Assembly: GCA_026018925.1 (NCBI GenBank)
Contig: JAKSZU010000016.1
Span: 5,004,940-5,068,939, forward strand
From: Tupaia tana
Lineage: Eukaryota > Chordata > Mammalia > Scandentia > Tupaiidae
Length of the DNA stretch: 64,000 nt
Reading direction: 5' to 3'
Position numbers and translations under genes: made by a program. Under the pieces are notes generated by a model. The model made no database searches. It had not been told where the DNA came from and saw only the letters and a program-made list of their open reading frames with translations. Below, piece by piece: positions 43,869 to 55,330 of the stretch. How positions within the stretch are numbered: position 1 is the stretch's first letter; each line of letters begins with the position of its first letter.

Positions 43869-44106
43869 AGGGGCCAGCAGGTGGCCTGGTGGTTAAGGCA
43901 CTGGACTCCCACTTGGTTCAAGTCCTGGACCTAGAGGCTTGAAAATCACTCCTGACATATGTGGGTGCGTGCCCAAAATCCAGAGGGGGAAATGAAGGGG
44001 AAGGTATTGCAACATGGCCATCTCCCCAGGGGTGATTTCTCACTTTCTGTCTTTCTGTCTCTTTCCAGCGAATGTGTATACTCTAGGGTAAGCCCAAAAC
44101 AAAAAT
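43869..44106 (+). mobile_element. tRNA-derived SINE, subfamily B
   Basis: Head CCAGCAGGTGGCC (43874-43886), CTCCCACTTGGTTCAAGTCC with the anticodon-to-box B segment shortened, TCTCCCCAGGGGTGATTTC, CT-rich block, and an A-rich end. Confidence 0.88.
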
Positions 44107-45250
44107 ACCTGAAAATGTAGTCATGATGTAGCTTGACCACGAGCAATGTGTTTATGAGCATAGGATTCCTGAGACCTGCTGTTGCTGTCTAGCAAAATCC
44201 AGGACGCGAGACTGCTTTATAAAAATGGGAAAGTGAATCATCCAGTTGGATACTTGTCACCAGGCCGCTGGGTGTGCGCTGCAGAGCCTGGCCTTTTGTT
44301 CTCCTGAAAGGACTGTGTCGAAGTTATCAGAGCAGGGAGCAGCTTGCGCCACGAGTGAGCCACAGCCCTTCGGCCTGTGCACAACTGCTGAGTGCGTCAT
44401 GACTGTTTGATCAGCCCAAGCCACAGGTGACACATCATGACGGGCGTGCTGTGTCTGCCTCTGACTTACGAGGTTGACGGACCCTCGTCCAGACCCTCCC
44501 CCTCAGTGTCTATGTCCCCTGCGGACCGCGTCCCCCTTTCTCTCCTGGGCTGCACGGCGGCTGCCGTGGGCGCAGTGATCACCTGTAAATGTATTTGTGT
44601 ACTGACAGACGGACACACGTTTGAAAAGGATCTGCGGTTTCCGAGCATGGAAAGAGGAAAAGGGGTGAAAAGCAAAACTGCCCACAGGGTAATCCTCTGC
44701 CCTGGCCCACTATCCGTCTTGAGAGACGCTCACTCCAGGTCTTCCTGGGGCTGTGCGGAGCCAGCGCAGCCTGTCGGCGCATTCCCCTGCGGGCTTGGGC
44801 TTCCACGTAGCGTCCGCCAGGCCTCACCCATGAGCCTGCCGGCTACTGACGCCCAGCTTCCACTCGCCGTGGTCTCCATCAACTCCTCCGGAGCCTGATG
44901 GTTTAGGACTTCAGCTTTGTCGCCACGTCAGGGGACTGAGAGGACAGCCACGGCTGTGGAGGCGCCCAGGCTGTCAGGTGTGGCCGGAGCCTCTGTTTAA
45001 AAACATCCAGCACCCTGTTCCGAGGGGCCTGAACCGCCTGCAGCTTCTCCCTCACCTCTCCTTCAGCCCACCTCACCTCCCGGGCCTGATCCCAGCCTGG
45101 CTTGTCTCTCTCCCTCACTCCAAGCCCAGCTGTCGGGCCTCCGTGAAGGTGGCTCTGGCTCAGTCTCCACCATTCCCTTCAGACAAAATCACCCGTTCCT
45201 CTTATATATTTATTTATTTTTACTTAGGTTCTTTATTTTATTTTTATTTA
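44107..45250. other. Unique, partly CpG-rich stretch
   Basis: 44400-45180 is GC- and CpG-rich and holds overlapping frames up to 153 codons with no recognisable domain. No repeat seen. A CpG island is possible. Confidence 0.4.
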
Positions 45251-45770
45251 TTTATTGTTTTTAAGAAAGACATTTTTGCTCGGGAACCACAGTTAGTGCA
45301 ATCAATGGCTGTCACTAGATTCCCATGTAGTCGACTGCGGTTTGAGTCCTAGACCCAGTGGCTTGGACTCACGCCAGGCGCGTGTGCGTGCGTGCCCAAG
45401 ATCCCAAGAGGAAAATGTAAGAGAAGGGATTGTGGCGTGGCCATGACCCCTGGGGGATGATTTCTCGCTTTCTCTCTCTCTTTCTGGCAAGTGCATGTGC
45501 CCTATAGCAAAAACCTCTCAAAAAAAATTTTTAGAAAGAAAGACATTTTTGCTATAGGGCATTTGCGCTCACTGGAGAGAGAGACAGAAAGCGAGAAATT
45601 GCTCCCCAGGGGGATGGCCATGCCACAATCCCTTCTCCTCCATTCTTCTCTCGGGAGTTTGGGCACGCACACATGCCCAGTGTTATTTTCAAGCCTCCAG
45701 GGTTGGGACTTGAACCGTACAGTTGGCTATGTGGGATCCAGCTGCCTTAACCTCCATTCCACCTGCTGCT
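45251..45770 (-). mobile_element. Older SINE (type C) split by a younger one
   Basis: The reverse element starts in T-rich sequence with AGAAAGACATTTTTGCT (45264-45280) and resumes at 45537 with the same 17 bases. It then shows TATAGGGCATTTGCGCTCAC, CCCCAGGGGGATGG, GGGACTTGAACCGTACAG, GTGGGATCCAGCTGCC and ends near CCACCTGCTGC. Confidence 0.92.
45281..45536 (+). mobile_element. Young SINE nested in an older copy, with perfect TSD
   Basis: Head CGGGAACCACAGTTAGTGCA, box B-like GGTTTGAGTCC, palindrome remnant CCCCTGGGGGATG, tail AAAACCTCTCAAAAAAAA. The 17-bp TSD lies in the 3' end of the host SINE, so this is one insertion with clear direction and relative age. Confidence 0.94.
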
Positions 45771-45883
45771 TCTGCTCTGTTTTTACAGGAAAGTGTGTGT
45801 TAAGTGTAACAGCGAAGACCTTGGTCATTATGATCTTACCTGATCACTACATGTAGGAGCCATTTTCTCCTCTTTGTTGGAAC

Positions 45884-45950
45884 AATTTGCATAGTGCCTG
45901 GCAGTTAATAGGTGCTTAGTAAGTAACAATGGTAATTATCACTACAAATT
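45884..45950 (+). mobile_element. MIR 3'-end fragment
   Basis: GCATAGTGCCTGGCAGTTAA then TAGGTGCTTAGTAAGTAACA matches the MIR end ACAGTGCCTGGCACATAGTA, GCGCTCAATAAATG. Confidence 0.7.
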
Positions 45951-47329
45951 ACAGAAATGTTCAAGCAGTTTTAAATCTCAGTCATCTTCCCCAATTAACC
46001 AGGGATAAAAAGCAGTCTTCTCAGCCCAACCCCACAAGTCCTGGCACCTGGAGGTAGTTAGGGCGGAGTGTGCGGGCAGGGGCAGGGAGGCGGTAAAGGA
46101 AGAAACCCCTCGTTCTCTTCCATGTGGAGGATGAGACGTGGTGTGAGCCGTGAGGGCAATCTGGGGAGGATGTGCCTCCCTTTCCTCCAGGCAGCGTGAC
46201 CCAGGCTTTTTAACTGCTCAGGAGCTGACAGTTGCTCCTCACTGACGAGGAAAATCAAGTCACGTCTGCCCGGGAGTGTCTGTGTCAGCCCTTGCTCAGA
46301 ATCCACACCGGCTCTGCTTCCAGGAGAGCTGCAGCGTGGTACAGAGGACGTTCTCCGTGACTGTGAGACCAGCATCCTTTCTTCCATTCGAACTCACGGG
46401 GAAGAGCGTTTCCCTTGCATCCGCCCCGTGGACTGTTTTACACTTCTGCAGAGAGAGTTCCACCGAGGCCTCACGTTACGCGTTCACATCTTGCAGACCA
46501 TTCCCACCACGATGTGCACTGTCATTTTGGTGGCTAGTCTGTTTGTCAGAGACTCTAATTGCTTTATATGTGAGAACATTAAACTGCAATAAATTTATGT
46601 ACGCAGCTGCTCCATTACTGGAGAACAAGTTTTATCTCCTAATAAATTGATGTTTCTTTTTAGTGTCAACGAAGACCAAAATTTACACCCGAGGAAGTGA
46701 ACCTTAACATTAAATAATTACTTCAATGCCACTAGTGGTGAGAAAGGGTACTTGCTACCCAGTTCTAAAAAGGCTGGAGCAAGGGAAATGGTTTTCTCCT
46801 CTGTTAATTGTTTCTTGAAAGCATAATTGCACATTGGCTTTAATTGCGATAGGAATAGAAGCTTTGCCCTTTTAAAGCAGAAACTGTAAATAGTGTCATG
46901 GTTTGGTATGAGTTACAACAGAAGGAAACTGTCTGAAAGACCTACTTGTGCTTGAGGGGAAGTGGGGGAAAGAGGCTGGCTTGGGCCTTGTCTGGGTTGC
47001 ATTTAATTTAATGGAATAGATCCTTAAAATTCTGCAGACTTTGATGAATGTTTCATTCATCTTTTCTACAAAACTTGGAATTAAACTGACTACAGACAAA
47101 AGAAGACTTGGACAATCGAATTACGTAAAATCGACTTTTAGGGGATCTGAATGAAAATGGCCAAAGGCTGATTTTCTTCTTCTTTTTGTTTATTATGCCT
47201 CAAATATGGTACTCTTTTAGGAATGATACACATTAAAGACTTCAATTGGCAGATCCCATGTGGAATCCATAAAAAATAGTATCAGGTTTGCTTTAAATTT
47301 ATATTATGAACTAAAATTTATTGACCAAT
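45951..47329. other. SINE-free block, partly enhancer-like
   Basis: Unique sequence. 46520-46740 is AT-rich with CTAATAAATTGATG and AATAAATTTATGTACG and may be conserved non-coding DNA. No exon recognised. Confidence 0.35.
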
Positions 47330-47545
47330 ATACACATGAGAGAGAAAGAGGTCGGGAACATCCTCTAACTTGCTCCCCGGGGGGGATGGCCATGCCACAA
47401 TCCCTTCTCCTCCATTCTTCTCTTGGGAGTTTGGGCACGCACACATGCCCAGTGTTATTTTCAAGCCTCCAGGTTTGGGACTTGAACCGTGCAGTTGGCT
47501 ATGTGGGATCCAGCTGCCTTAACCTCCATACCATTTGCTGGCCAT
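47330..47545 (-). mobile_element. tRNA-derived SINE, subfamily C
   Basis: Starts ACACATGAGAGAGAAAGAGG (no long T-run), then CCCCGGGGGGGATGGCC, TCTCCTCCATTCTTCTC, CCAGTGTTATTTTCAAGCC, GGGACTTGAACCGTGCAG, GTGGGATCCAGCTGCC and CATTTGCTGGCC. Very close to the outer copy at 45.6 kb, so the two define one subfamily. Confidence 0.87.
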
Positions 47546-47654
47546 TTTACTGCATCAGGAAGACCTCAGCCATGGGTGTTAGGAGGCTAGACACACCAGA
47601 GTGGCCTGGCCAGACCCGTACGTCTGCACCATCCCAAGGTTCCATTACCTTGTT

Positions 47655-47755
47655 TGTTAGTTCACTTGTGTCACTGCCCTGTCTGGGCCCCATTTTCCTC
47701 ATCCATCCAGTGAAGTGGTTGGTGCTGAGGATCGCAAAGATGCTTTACACTCCCA
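47655..47755 (+). mobile_element. Possible MIR fragment
   Basis: GGCCCCATTTTCCTCATCCA, GTTGGTGCTGAGGATCGCAA recalls the MIR run CCTCAGTTTCCTCATCTGTA and GGTTGTTGTGAGGATTAAAT. Weak. Confidence 0.45.
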
Positions 47756-48391
47756 GAGCGTGGTCCTAGGATCTTGGTGCGTTCTCTTCGGCCTGAGGTC
47801 TGTTTGAGTGTCAGCCACTCACACCGAGCAGTGAGGCCCTGCCTCTGATCCCGTCTCCCTCCACAGCCCTGCCAGTGCATCCGCACCCAGGGTGTGAACC
47901 AGAGGACGGGGAGTGGCAGCACACATGTAGGCCAGTGTTATTCTGTGCCAGTTCAGTCAATTACAATATTTAGAAAATTATTAGTGTTCCTTTTACAAAA
48001 CCAGGTTTTTGAGCTTTTTAATGGCATTTGAGAAAAGATTAAATGCCATGATAGAGATCAAGACATATTCAAGCATTTAATTGAACAATATGTGATCTCC
48101 TGGCTCTAGCATTTTGGAATAGTTTTAAGGTTGATGGAATGATTTTTTTTTTTTTTTTGTAAAGTTTCTAGCAGCTACAGGAAAATTCTTCAAAGTAAAA
48201 GATTCTGTGAAGAATCACATAGAAAGTACACACAGTTCCTCTTCCTCTTCAAGAACTATTGTCTAAGTCCTCCAAAAAGCTGTGTCAGGGCTTTTCGTTT
48301 TGTTTTTTTTTTTTTTTAAAGGTGAAGAGTATATCTAACAGCACATTTATTATATGCCAAATTAAAAAAAAAAAATCTCAATACTCTAAAC
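47756..48391. other. Unique stretch
   Basis: Several T- and A-runs near 48140, 48300 and 48365. No SINE body or exon recognised. Confidence 0.4.
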
Positions 48392-48852
48392 TGATTGAGT
48401 ATCCCTTATCTGAAATGCTTGGACCCAGATTTCAGGTATATTTCGACTCTGAAATATTTGCATATACATAATAATCTGTCTTGGGGAGGAGACCCAAGTC
48501 TAAACCCAAAGCTCATGTGTGTTTCATGTACGAGAATTCTTCAGAATGTTCTTGGAAAATGCATATTATTTTTAAAAAAAGACATGGATTTAAACATTTT
48601 TTCTACCCAAATAAGCTTGTACTTTAATTCCCCTTTTCCACCAACTTTTTGAAGCCCTCCTACACACGGCACACTTAGACTAGAGATAATGCAATGCGGT
48701 ATTTTCGTATTGCATTGTTTTGACTGCCACCTGTCACAGAGGTCAAGTATAGAATTGCCCATTCACGGCATCATGTTGGCCCTTTACAAGTTTTGGATTT
48801 GGGAATATTTCCGATCTCAGATTGTTTGGTTTAGGGATGCTCAACCCGTCTA
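48392..48852. mobile_element. Tigger-type (pogo) DNA transposon remnant
   Basis: Left end TTGAGTATCCCTTATCTGAA, then GAAATATTTGCATATACATA and CTTGGGGAGGAGACCCAAGT. Right end TTTAGGGATGCTCAACCCGT. The ends form inverted repeats (TTGAGTATCCCT and GGTTGAGCATCCCTAA). This is the layout of a non-autonomous Tigger-like element known from many mammals. The middle has an AATGCAATRCG inverted repeat (48688-48698 and 48706-48716). Confidence 0.82.
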
Positions 48853-49231
48853 TGTTTTCTTACAGAGTCCTGGATTCTCTTGTGTAAGTAGCACAAAGTG
48901 ATCTTAAACCTGTTTTAGGGTACTCGTAGTCTACTTTTACTACAAAAATTACTACACAGCGTTCGAGATACTACACCTTTGACTATGTGATCGGTCATTG
49001 TTTTATCATGGGGCCAACTCCTTGGTCAGAAACTTAACCCCCAAGTATAACACTGCTCCTACGGGAAAATCTGATCCACTTTATGATGAGGTTTTTAGGA
49101 AGACGTGGTGGTGAAAAGTAGGGGATGCCTGTATGCCTGTTTTTTTGTTGTTGTTGTTGTTGTCATTGTTTGTTTGTTAATTTTTTTTTAATTTAAGCTT
49201 TTCAACCCTTTCAGTTATGACTTTGCGAGAC
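48853..49231. other. Unique stretch
   Basis: A (GTT)n-like patch near 49145-49160. No repeat body or exon recognised. Confidence 0.4.
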
Positions 49232-49506
49232 ATGAACAATGGATCTTTTTTTTTTTTTGGAGAGGTTTTTTGCTGTAGGGCCCGTGCGCTCGCCAGACAG
49301 ACAGAGAGAGACATAGAGACAGGGGGGGATGGCCATGCCGCAATCCCTTCTCCTCCATTCTCCTCTCGGGATCTTGGGCATGCACGCACACGCGCCCGTG
49401 TGAATTTTAAGCCACCGGGTCCGGGACGCGAACTGCGGTCGACTATGTGGGAGTCCAGCGACATAGCCATTACGCTACCTGCTGGTTCCCATGAACAATG
49501 GTTCTT
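49232..49506 (-). mobile_element. tRNA-derived SINE, subfamily A1, with TSD
   Basis: Flanks ATGAACAATGGWTCTT (49232-49247 and 49491-49506) differ by one base. Reverse box B GGACGCGAACT (49423-49433) is the A1 form. The C half of the central palindrome and part of the GA tract are deleted, leaving GACAGGGGGGGATGG. Confidence 0.95.
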
Positions 49507-50483
49507 AAATCGAAGGTCATTTATAGATTGAATTTGCATGCGGTCTCACAGTCCTCCCCCCAAATGCATACAAGTTGGATTAAAAAATATACACTAAATT
49601 AAACTTTAGTTGGAAAATTCGAGACTACACATATATGGACTCATCTTTTGGAGGTGAGGATTTTATACACAGTATTGTAAAATAAAAGATCTCTCTTCTC
49701 TGCAATGCCAGACATTTTGATCTTCCAAACATAGACTAAAGCCACAGTTCTGGATAACAAATCCTGGCTTAGAACGCTAAAACTTATTCTCCTTTTGTCC
49801 TCCTTTTTGTCATTAATCAGGCTTCCATTCCTTGGTGAACTCTTTATCTTAATATTTGACTTCTAAGATCCTGCAGAGAATCATAATTCTACGTTACGTG
49901 GGCAAAAAAAAAAAATGAAGCTTATCAATTTTTAAATGTTTTTGAGTTTATTTTTTAAAGTATTTAGATAAATTAAAGGTGTCCAATCAGCTTTAAAAAC
50001 TAGTATCCTTTTCATAATAATATTCATTGGGCCTTAGAAGCTATATTAACTAATAACTAATATAGTGACCCATAGCCATGGTCGAGAGATACAACCTGTA
50101 CTTTCTTTTATTCTTGTCGTGAGAAGCGCTAGCTGAACTGTGGAGGGGCCCAAGCACGTATTTGCTAACAGGTACTAATCTCACGTCAGGAAGCAGGAAG
50201 GTGAGTCTTAGAGGCTTGGCCTTATAAGGGACAGTCATGACAATGGTACATCGTAGCTGTCATATCTAGTTAACGGAAACAAAATGTAATTTACTTTAGA
50301 CTTTCTTTTAATTAGTAAACCCTTAGTGCTCTTGGAAGGAATTGGACTGACAGCCCCTGTGGAGACTCTCCCGTCCTCCAGCAAAGCAGGATCTGCCTGT
50401 AACCCAGCGATCCCGAGCCCCAGGCCCAGCCAGCCTCGCACATCACTTGCATACTGTTCTCAAACCCAGCCCTTTCCTTAATT
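49507..50483. other. Unique AT-rich stretch
   Basis: No repeat or exon recognised. Confidence 0.4.
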
Positions 50484-50750
50484 TTAATATTTATTTATTT
50501 ATTTATTTGGGAGAGGTTTTTACTGTAGGGCGTGTGCACTTGCCAGAAGACAGAGAGAGACAGAGAAAGTGAGAAACCACTCCTCGGGGGGGATGGTCAC
50601 ACTGCAATCTCTTCTCCAGTCTCCTCTCGGGATCTTAGGCACGCACGCACATGCATCCGGCATGAGTTCAAGCCACTGGGTCCGGGACTCGAACCTCAGT
50701 CGTCTACATGGGAGTCCAGTGACATAGCCATTATGCCACTGCTGGTCCCA
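50484..50750 (-). mobile_element. tRNA-derived SINE, A2-like
   Basis: (ATTT)n tail, GGGAGAGGTTTTTACTGTAG, CTCGGGGGGGATGG, reverse box B GGACTCGAACCTCAG, head end TGCCACTGCTGGTCCC. A possible TSD is AACCCMGCCC on both sides. Confidence 0.9.
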
Positions 50751-51665
50751 ACCCCGCCCATTTTTACATCCCACGAGATCTCCAGTTCATGAGCAGCCCA
50801 GGCCTCCTTTTTGCTTGTCTGCTGCTGTGACACAACCACTAGGAAGGCGAAACAGCCCTTCCCTAAGAGGACTGGTCCCTGCAAAGGGCGAGCACCCCCA
50901 GCCCCCTTCTCCCGTGTCCTCCCTTGCTGTGACGTCATCCAGCCCCATGCCTGAAATCACCGCTGTGTACGTGGATCCTAAGTTACGTCTTTGGTGAGCT
51001 GCAGGACGGGCTCTCTAAGGACCCCTCTGCGTGTTTACCTGGATGGTGCCCGTCTCCGTTGCATTCGGCAGCCCTGGGTTAGATGCTTGCTTATACCACT
51101 CTCGTGCTAGTCACATACACAAGAAGCCAGATACCATTACTTCTGTTAGAAGAACCAGAAGAAATCGTCGTTCACATAGGAAATGAGACTTCCGGCTAGG
51201 ATTCCATGTTCAACCGAGTGGTCATCCTGACCCTTTAGGAAGATGGATTATGACCGTCTTAGTTCCAACAATTATTTGAGGCAGCTTTTACATTTAAGTA
51301 TTAGAGTGAGGGTTAAAAGGACAGAAAGTGATAAAAAGATATATTAGGAAATTTGTGTGAGTAGTTAATTGGACATTAAATTTATCTCAGAGTTTCCTGG
51401 TAGCCAAGGCAAAAAGGCAGCATGAAGTCCTTCTCTGTGATGAAAGGAAATGTCCAAATTCATCTGGAGAATACTTTCACTAGCAAAATACTTCTGAATT
51501 CTAGAAGTATCTATACTTATAGCAGGGACATTATATAACAAAACAACCATTGGCAAGAGAATGGTTGTATGAGATTTGTGAATTTTCTTACAGTCAAGTT
51601 GTGTGATAAATAGAAGTATATGGGGTCATTTGTGGAAACATCTTCTTTGCCATTAGATTTTAGAA

Positions 51666-51707
<42 letters not shown>

Positions 51708-52117
51708 TTTAAGAAGAAAAATCTTGTAACAAATATTTTTTAAAAATATAAGGTTACAAAAATTACACAGAAATGTTCAACATTATGACATTCATCATCT
51801 TGGCTTTTTTCCAAAGTTGAAGATATGTTATTATTGATAAAAATATTTTCCTGGGAATTTCAGCAAATATACTCTAGAAATATACAGGTAAGAGTTCAAT
51901 GTTGTTTTCCTTAGTATGAATAATAAAATGTTTGTAGATAATTTTGTAAATACTGAAAGGAAGAGGAGACTACCAGGAAAGGGACGATTCTGTTTCAAAT
52001 TCTTTGCCAGCTACTCACCAAATGGCTTCTAGCTAAAACTGCACAAGTGGTTGACAATTCATGTTTTAATCCTGTGACTCACGAAAAAAATTAAGACTAT
52101 CATCTATTTTCATTATC
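50751..52117. other. Unique AT-rich block
   Basis: No SINE. A (TA)n tract and T-run lie at 51667-51710. No exon recognised. Confidence 0.4.
51667..51711. repeat. (TA)n tract joined to a T-run
   Basis: About sixteen AT steps followed by about eleven T. Confidence 0.93.
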
Positions 52118-52346
52118 TTTTCAAAATTTTGCCGGGGGGCGCATGCACTCACTGGGGAGAGAGAGAGTCTGTAGGAGAAGGGGACGTGAGAAAGCCCCCC
52201 CAGGGGAATCGTCACGCTGCCCTCCCTTCTCCGAGTCTCCCTCTGCTTCGGCTTTTGTGCTTAAGCTGCTGGGCTTGGGTCTCCAACCACCTGGTCAGCC
52301 CTGTGGGACCAGCCGGCTTTAACCACCCCGCTATGGGCTGTCCCTG
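52118..52346 (-). mobile_element. tRNA-derived SINE, subfamily C, old
   Basis: TTTTGCCGGGGGGCGCATGC, GAGAGAGAG tract, AAAGCCCCCCCAGGGG, CCTTCTCCGAGTCTCC, CTGTGGGACCAGCCGGC and CTTTAACCACCCCGCTATGG. Diverged. Confidence 0.75.
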
Positions 52347-52554
52347 TCGTTTATTATTTTTACTGAGTTTGGTTATGCTGATTTTATACAGTGCCAGACT
52401 TCTATCATTTTTAATCAGTTCTAAAATTTACATTTTTCACCATTTAAAATCTCTGTTATCAAGATGCTTTTTATAATTACTAGCTTAACTGCCAGTATTT
52501 TCTTTCTTTTTGAGAGAGATTAAAAATGTGTCATAATCAATAGGTGCTTAACTT
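52347..52554. other. Unique AT-rich sequence
   Basis: No feature recognised. Confidence 0.4.
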
Positions 52555-52770
52555 CAGCAGCTGTAGGGCAAGTGGTGCTACACCCTGCCAGGCTGACCTA
52601 CACTGGAGGGTCCCAGATCGTGTCCCGACACCTCCCTGAGGACTCTGGGCATCGTGCCACAGCCAGGGCTGGCTGAGACGGGGGTGGACTGCCGAGGGAA
52701 GACCCTATCACTCTCTGTCTCTTTCTCACTATCTTTCTCACTTACAGAAGAAAAGAAACGAACTCTAAAA
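52555..52770 (+). mobile_element. Second SINE group (G2), old copy
   Basis: Starts near CAGCAGCTGTAGGGCAAGTG, then a GGAGGGTCCCAGATCGTGTC box B-like part, GC-rich middle, CT-rich CACTCTCTGTCTCTTTCTC and an A-rich tail. Confidence 0.5.
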
Positions 52771-53164
52771 AATCAACAATTATAAAAAGTTATAATTCCA
52801 TATAAACACCCTCTACAGTTTTGCCAAACAAAAAAAATCAGACATTAAATACATATATACACATATATGTGTATACACACCTGTATGTAAAACCTAATTA
52901 AATAGATACATGCATATATACATATGTACACACAAACACACGTATATATAAAATTTAATTTCTCTAAAAGGGATTACAGGTCTCCTTTTATCAGAAAGGT
53001 GTAGACTCAGCACCTTACCTGAATCCATATTGCAATAAACCCTAGGATCGGATGGAAACAATTTTGCAGAGTTGCGTTTGTCAAAAAGCTCTCCAAGCTT
53101 ATGAAATGTTCTGCGTGGTGCCATTTTCCCATCTTGTCCACGGGCCCCATACCTCCTCCTAAAG
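52771..53164. other. Low-complexity AT-rich sequence
   Basis: 52845-52955 is a mix of TATA, TACA and CACA steps. No exon recognised. Confidence 0.45.
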
Positions 53165-53390
53165 TTCTCTAGACAATGTCATGCCAAGACCAGGGAGATG
53201 GCATTTTAATGTCAAAACAAAATGTCGTAGCAGAAACCTATAGAAACCATGTTGCAGTGACAAAATGAAATGCCAGTGGAGGTCTATTGTAACGTAATGT
53301 CAAAACAAAATGTCAGCCAAAATCCATGGAGACACCATTATGATATCAAAAGGAAACCGTATCCGTGCCAGTCTGCAGAGACATTGCGAG
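53165..53390. repeat. Decayed minisatellite, about 45-bp units
   Basis: TAATGTCAAAACAAAATGTC occurs identically at 53207 and 53295. Diverged versions (GTGACAAAATGAAATGCC near 53257 and ATATCAAAAGGAAACCG near 53343) lie between and after, at spacings of about 40 to 48 bp. Each is followed by a GAAACCTATAGAAACCATG-like segment. An upstream CAATGTCATGCC may be a further unit. Confidence 0.7.
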
Positions 53391-54324
53391 AAAAGACAAG
53401 ACACCCCCGGATCTGCAGAGACCCGTGACTTCTGAGTGTCGAGGAAGCTTCATGTCAGACTGTTGGCTTGTGACAAACTGGGGAACGTTTCAGCATGCAT
53501 TTTCCAAATCTTCCTGTGCAACTCTAGAAAGGAAATCCCAACGCGGTTCTTTAGCTGAAATGCGATGTTAGGAAATTGCTGATATTTCTATCCAGATCTG
53601 TGCCTACGCCTGTATTTATGTCAGTGTCTTTGTCGGTATCTCCGGGTGTTCATTCTGGGCTTCTGATACAGCCGAACGCTTAGTGAGTTCCCGTTGGTCT
53701 TGGCCTCGCTTACCTGTGCACCAGCACTTGGACAACAGCTGAAGGTATAAAACACAGGAAAGGCAGTGTTACAATCTGCTGGTGAAGGGGCCTACTGAGT
53801 TTCAACAGATGCTTTGCTCTATTCTTCTCTCCTCGGTCCTCAGGTAGAATCTGGCTCTACCTGCGCCTGACTGTGCCTTCAGGCTTCCAGGCTGTTTCTG
53901 AAACATGCAGTTGAATTTCTCTGACTTGTGGCTCAGGGTTTAGTGTCACCTTGGCTGGGTTATCTGAGCCCGTTCACATTAAGTTAAAAAAAAATGAAAA
54001 ACTATGTAACAAAACAAAATCAATTTTTTTTAGTAAAATGTGTAATCATGTTAAATGACAAAACTTTTCCCAAGCAAAAGCTAATTTAGCAATGTGTTCA
54101 AGTCTTCCAACAACATTGAGAGGTAGAGAAGTGAAAATTTGTTTCTCTTGTTTTAATCAGCTACCGTCTCATTTCTAAATCATGTGTTAAGCAACAGTAC
54201 TCTAAAGGCTCAATTAGCTGGAAACCAGAGCAAGCCCACAGTCAGCCAGTGTGTTTAAAAATTATGCTGTAAGGAGAGAGAGGTGGATGCCTATACAACT
54301 ACCGTTATGGCGATTTTGTTAGAA
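53391..54324. other. Unique stretch, no gene seen
   Basis: No repeat recognised. A TATA-box-like GGTATAAAAC lies at 53744-53753, but no transcript evidence is visible. Confidence 0.4.
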
Positions 54325-54622
54325 AAAAATAGTGAGATGGGACCAGCAGTTGGCATAATGGCTGTGTCACTGGACTCCCATGTAGTCAACCATGGTTCAA
54401 GTCCCGGACCCAGTAGCTTAAACTCACACTGGGTGCGTGTGCATGTGTGCCCAAGATCCCGAGAGGAGAAGGGAGGAGAAGGGATTGCGGCGTTGCCATC
54501 TCCCCTGGGGGGTGATTTTTCACTTTCTCTCTCTCTCTCTCTCTCTGTCTTTCTGGTGAGTGTACATGCCCTATAGCAAAAACCTCTCAAAAAAAAAAAA
54601 AAGAAAAAGAAAAATAGTGAGA
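54325..54622 (+). mobile_element. tRNA-derived SINE, subfamily A2, with TSD
   Basis: AAAATAGTGAGA flanks the body (to 54337, and 54611-54622). Head GGGACCAGCAGTTGGCATAA, box B GGTTCAAGTCC, palindrome CCCCTGGGGGG, CT-rich run of about ten CT steps. Confidence 0.93.
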
Positions 54623-54825
54623 AAGCAAGAGATTTGAAGCAGCATCCTATGGTCAGTAGGATGAAATTCTACTCAGTGTCTTCTTTTTTTTTTTTTCCTA
54701 CTCAAGAGTACTCCATAATGACAACTAAATGTCATTAAACTCTAAAACTTCTTTTAGAAGTTAAATAATATCTATTATCCCATCTTTCCAAAATGGAAGA
54801 CCTCTATTGCTTTCTATAGGAATTT

Positions 54826-55124
54826 TATTTTATTTTATTTTTTATTTTTTTTATTTTTTATTTTTTTGGAGAGGTTATTTTTTCGCTATAGGGGCGCGTG
54901 CACTCGCCAGACAGACAGAGAGAGACAGAGAGACAGAAAGCGAGAAATCACCCCCCAGGGGGGATGGCCACGCCACAATCCCTTCTCCTCCATTCTCCTC
55001 TTGGGATCTTAGGCACGCACGCACAGGCGCCCGGCATGAGTCTTAAGCCATCGGGTCCGGGACGCGAACCGCGGTCGACTACATGGGAGTCCAGGACAGA
55101 GCCATTATGCTAACTGCTGGTCTG
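54826..55124 (-). mobile_element. tRNA-derived SINE, subfamily A1
   Basis: Long (TTTTA)n-type tail, GGAGAGGTTATTTTTTCGC, palindrome CCCCCCAGGGGGG, reverse box B GGACGCGAACC (55060-55070), and CTAACTGCTGGTC. A TSD is not clear. Confidence 0.93.
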
Positions 55125-55135
55125 GGGATTTTCTT

Positions 55136-55330
55136 CTTTTAAGAGAGATTTTTACTATAGGGTGCAAGTGCTCTATGGAGAGACAGAGAGAGATAAAAGA
55201 AATCACACACACACACACACACGGCAAAGATGGCCATGCTACAATCCATTCTCTCCATTCTCCTCTCAGTATCTTAGGCACACACTCACGTGCACGCGCG
55301 TGCACACACACACACACACACACACTGCAT
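55136..55330 (-). mobile_element. Truncated SINE with CA expansions
   Basis: AAGAGAGATTTTTACTATAG and a GA tract as usual. The central C-run is replaced by about ten CA steps (55204-55223), and the CACGCACACGCGC part carries a second CA tract near 55303-55325. The tRNA-like part is missing. Confidence 0.82.

Noticed and set aside
44400-45180. CpG island promoter
   Set aside because: CpG density is raised, but without computed ratios, a first exon or a known gene I cannot call it.
53700-53800. Promoter suggested by GGTATAAAAC
   Set aside because: A single TATA-like word in AT-rich sequence without initiator, CpG island or downstream exon is not enough.
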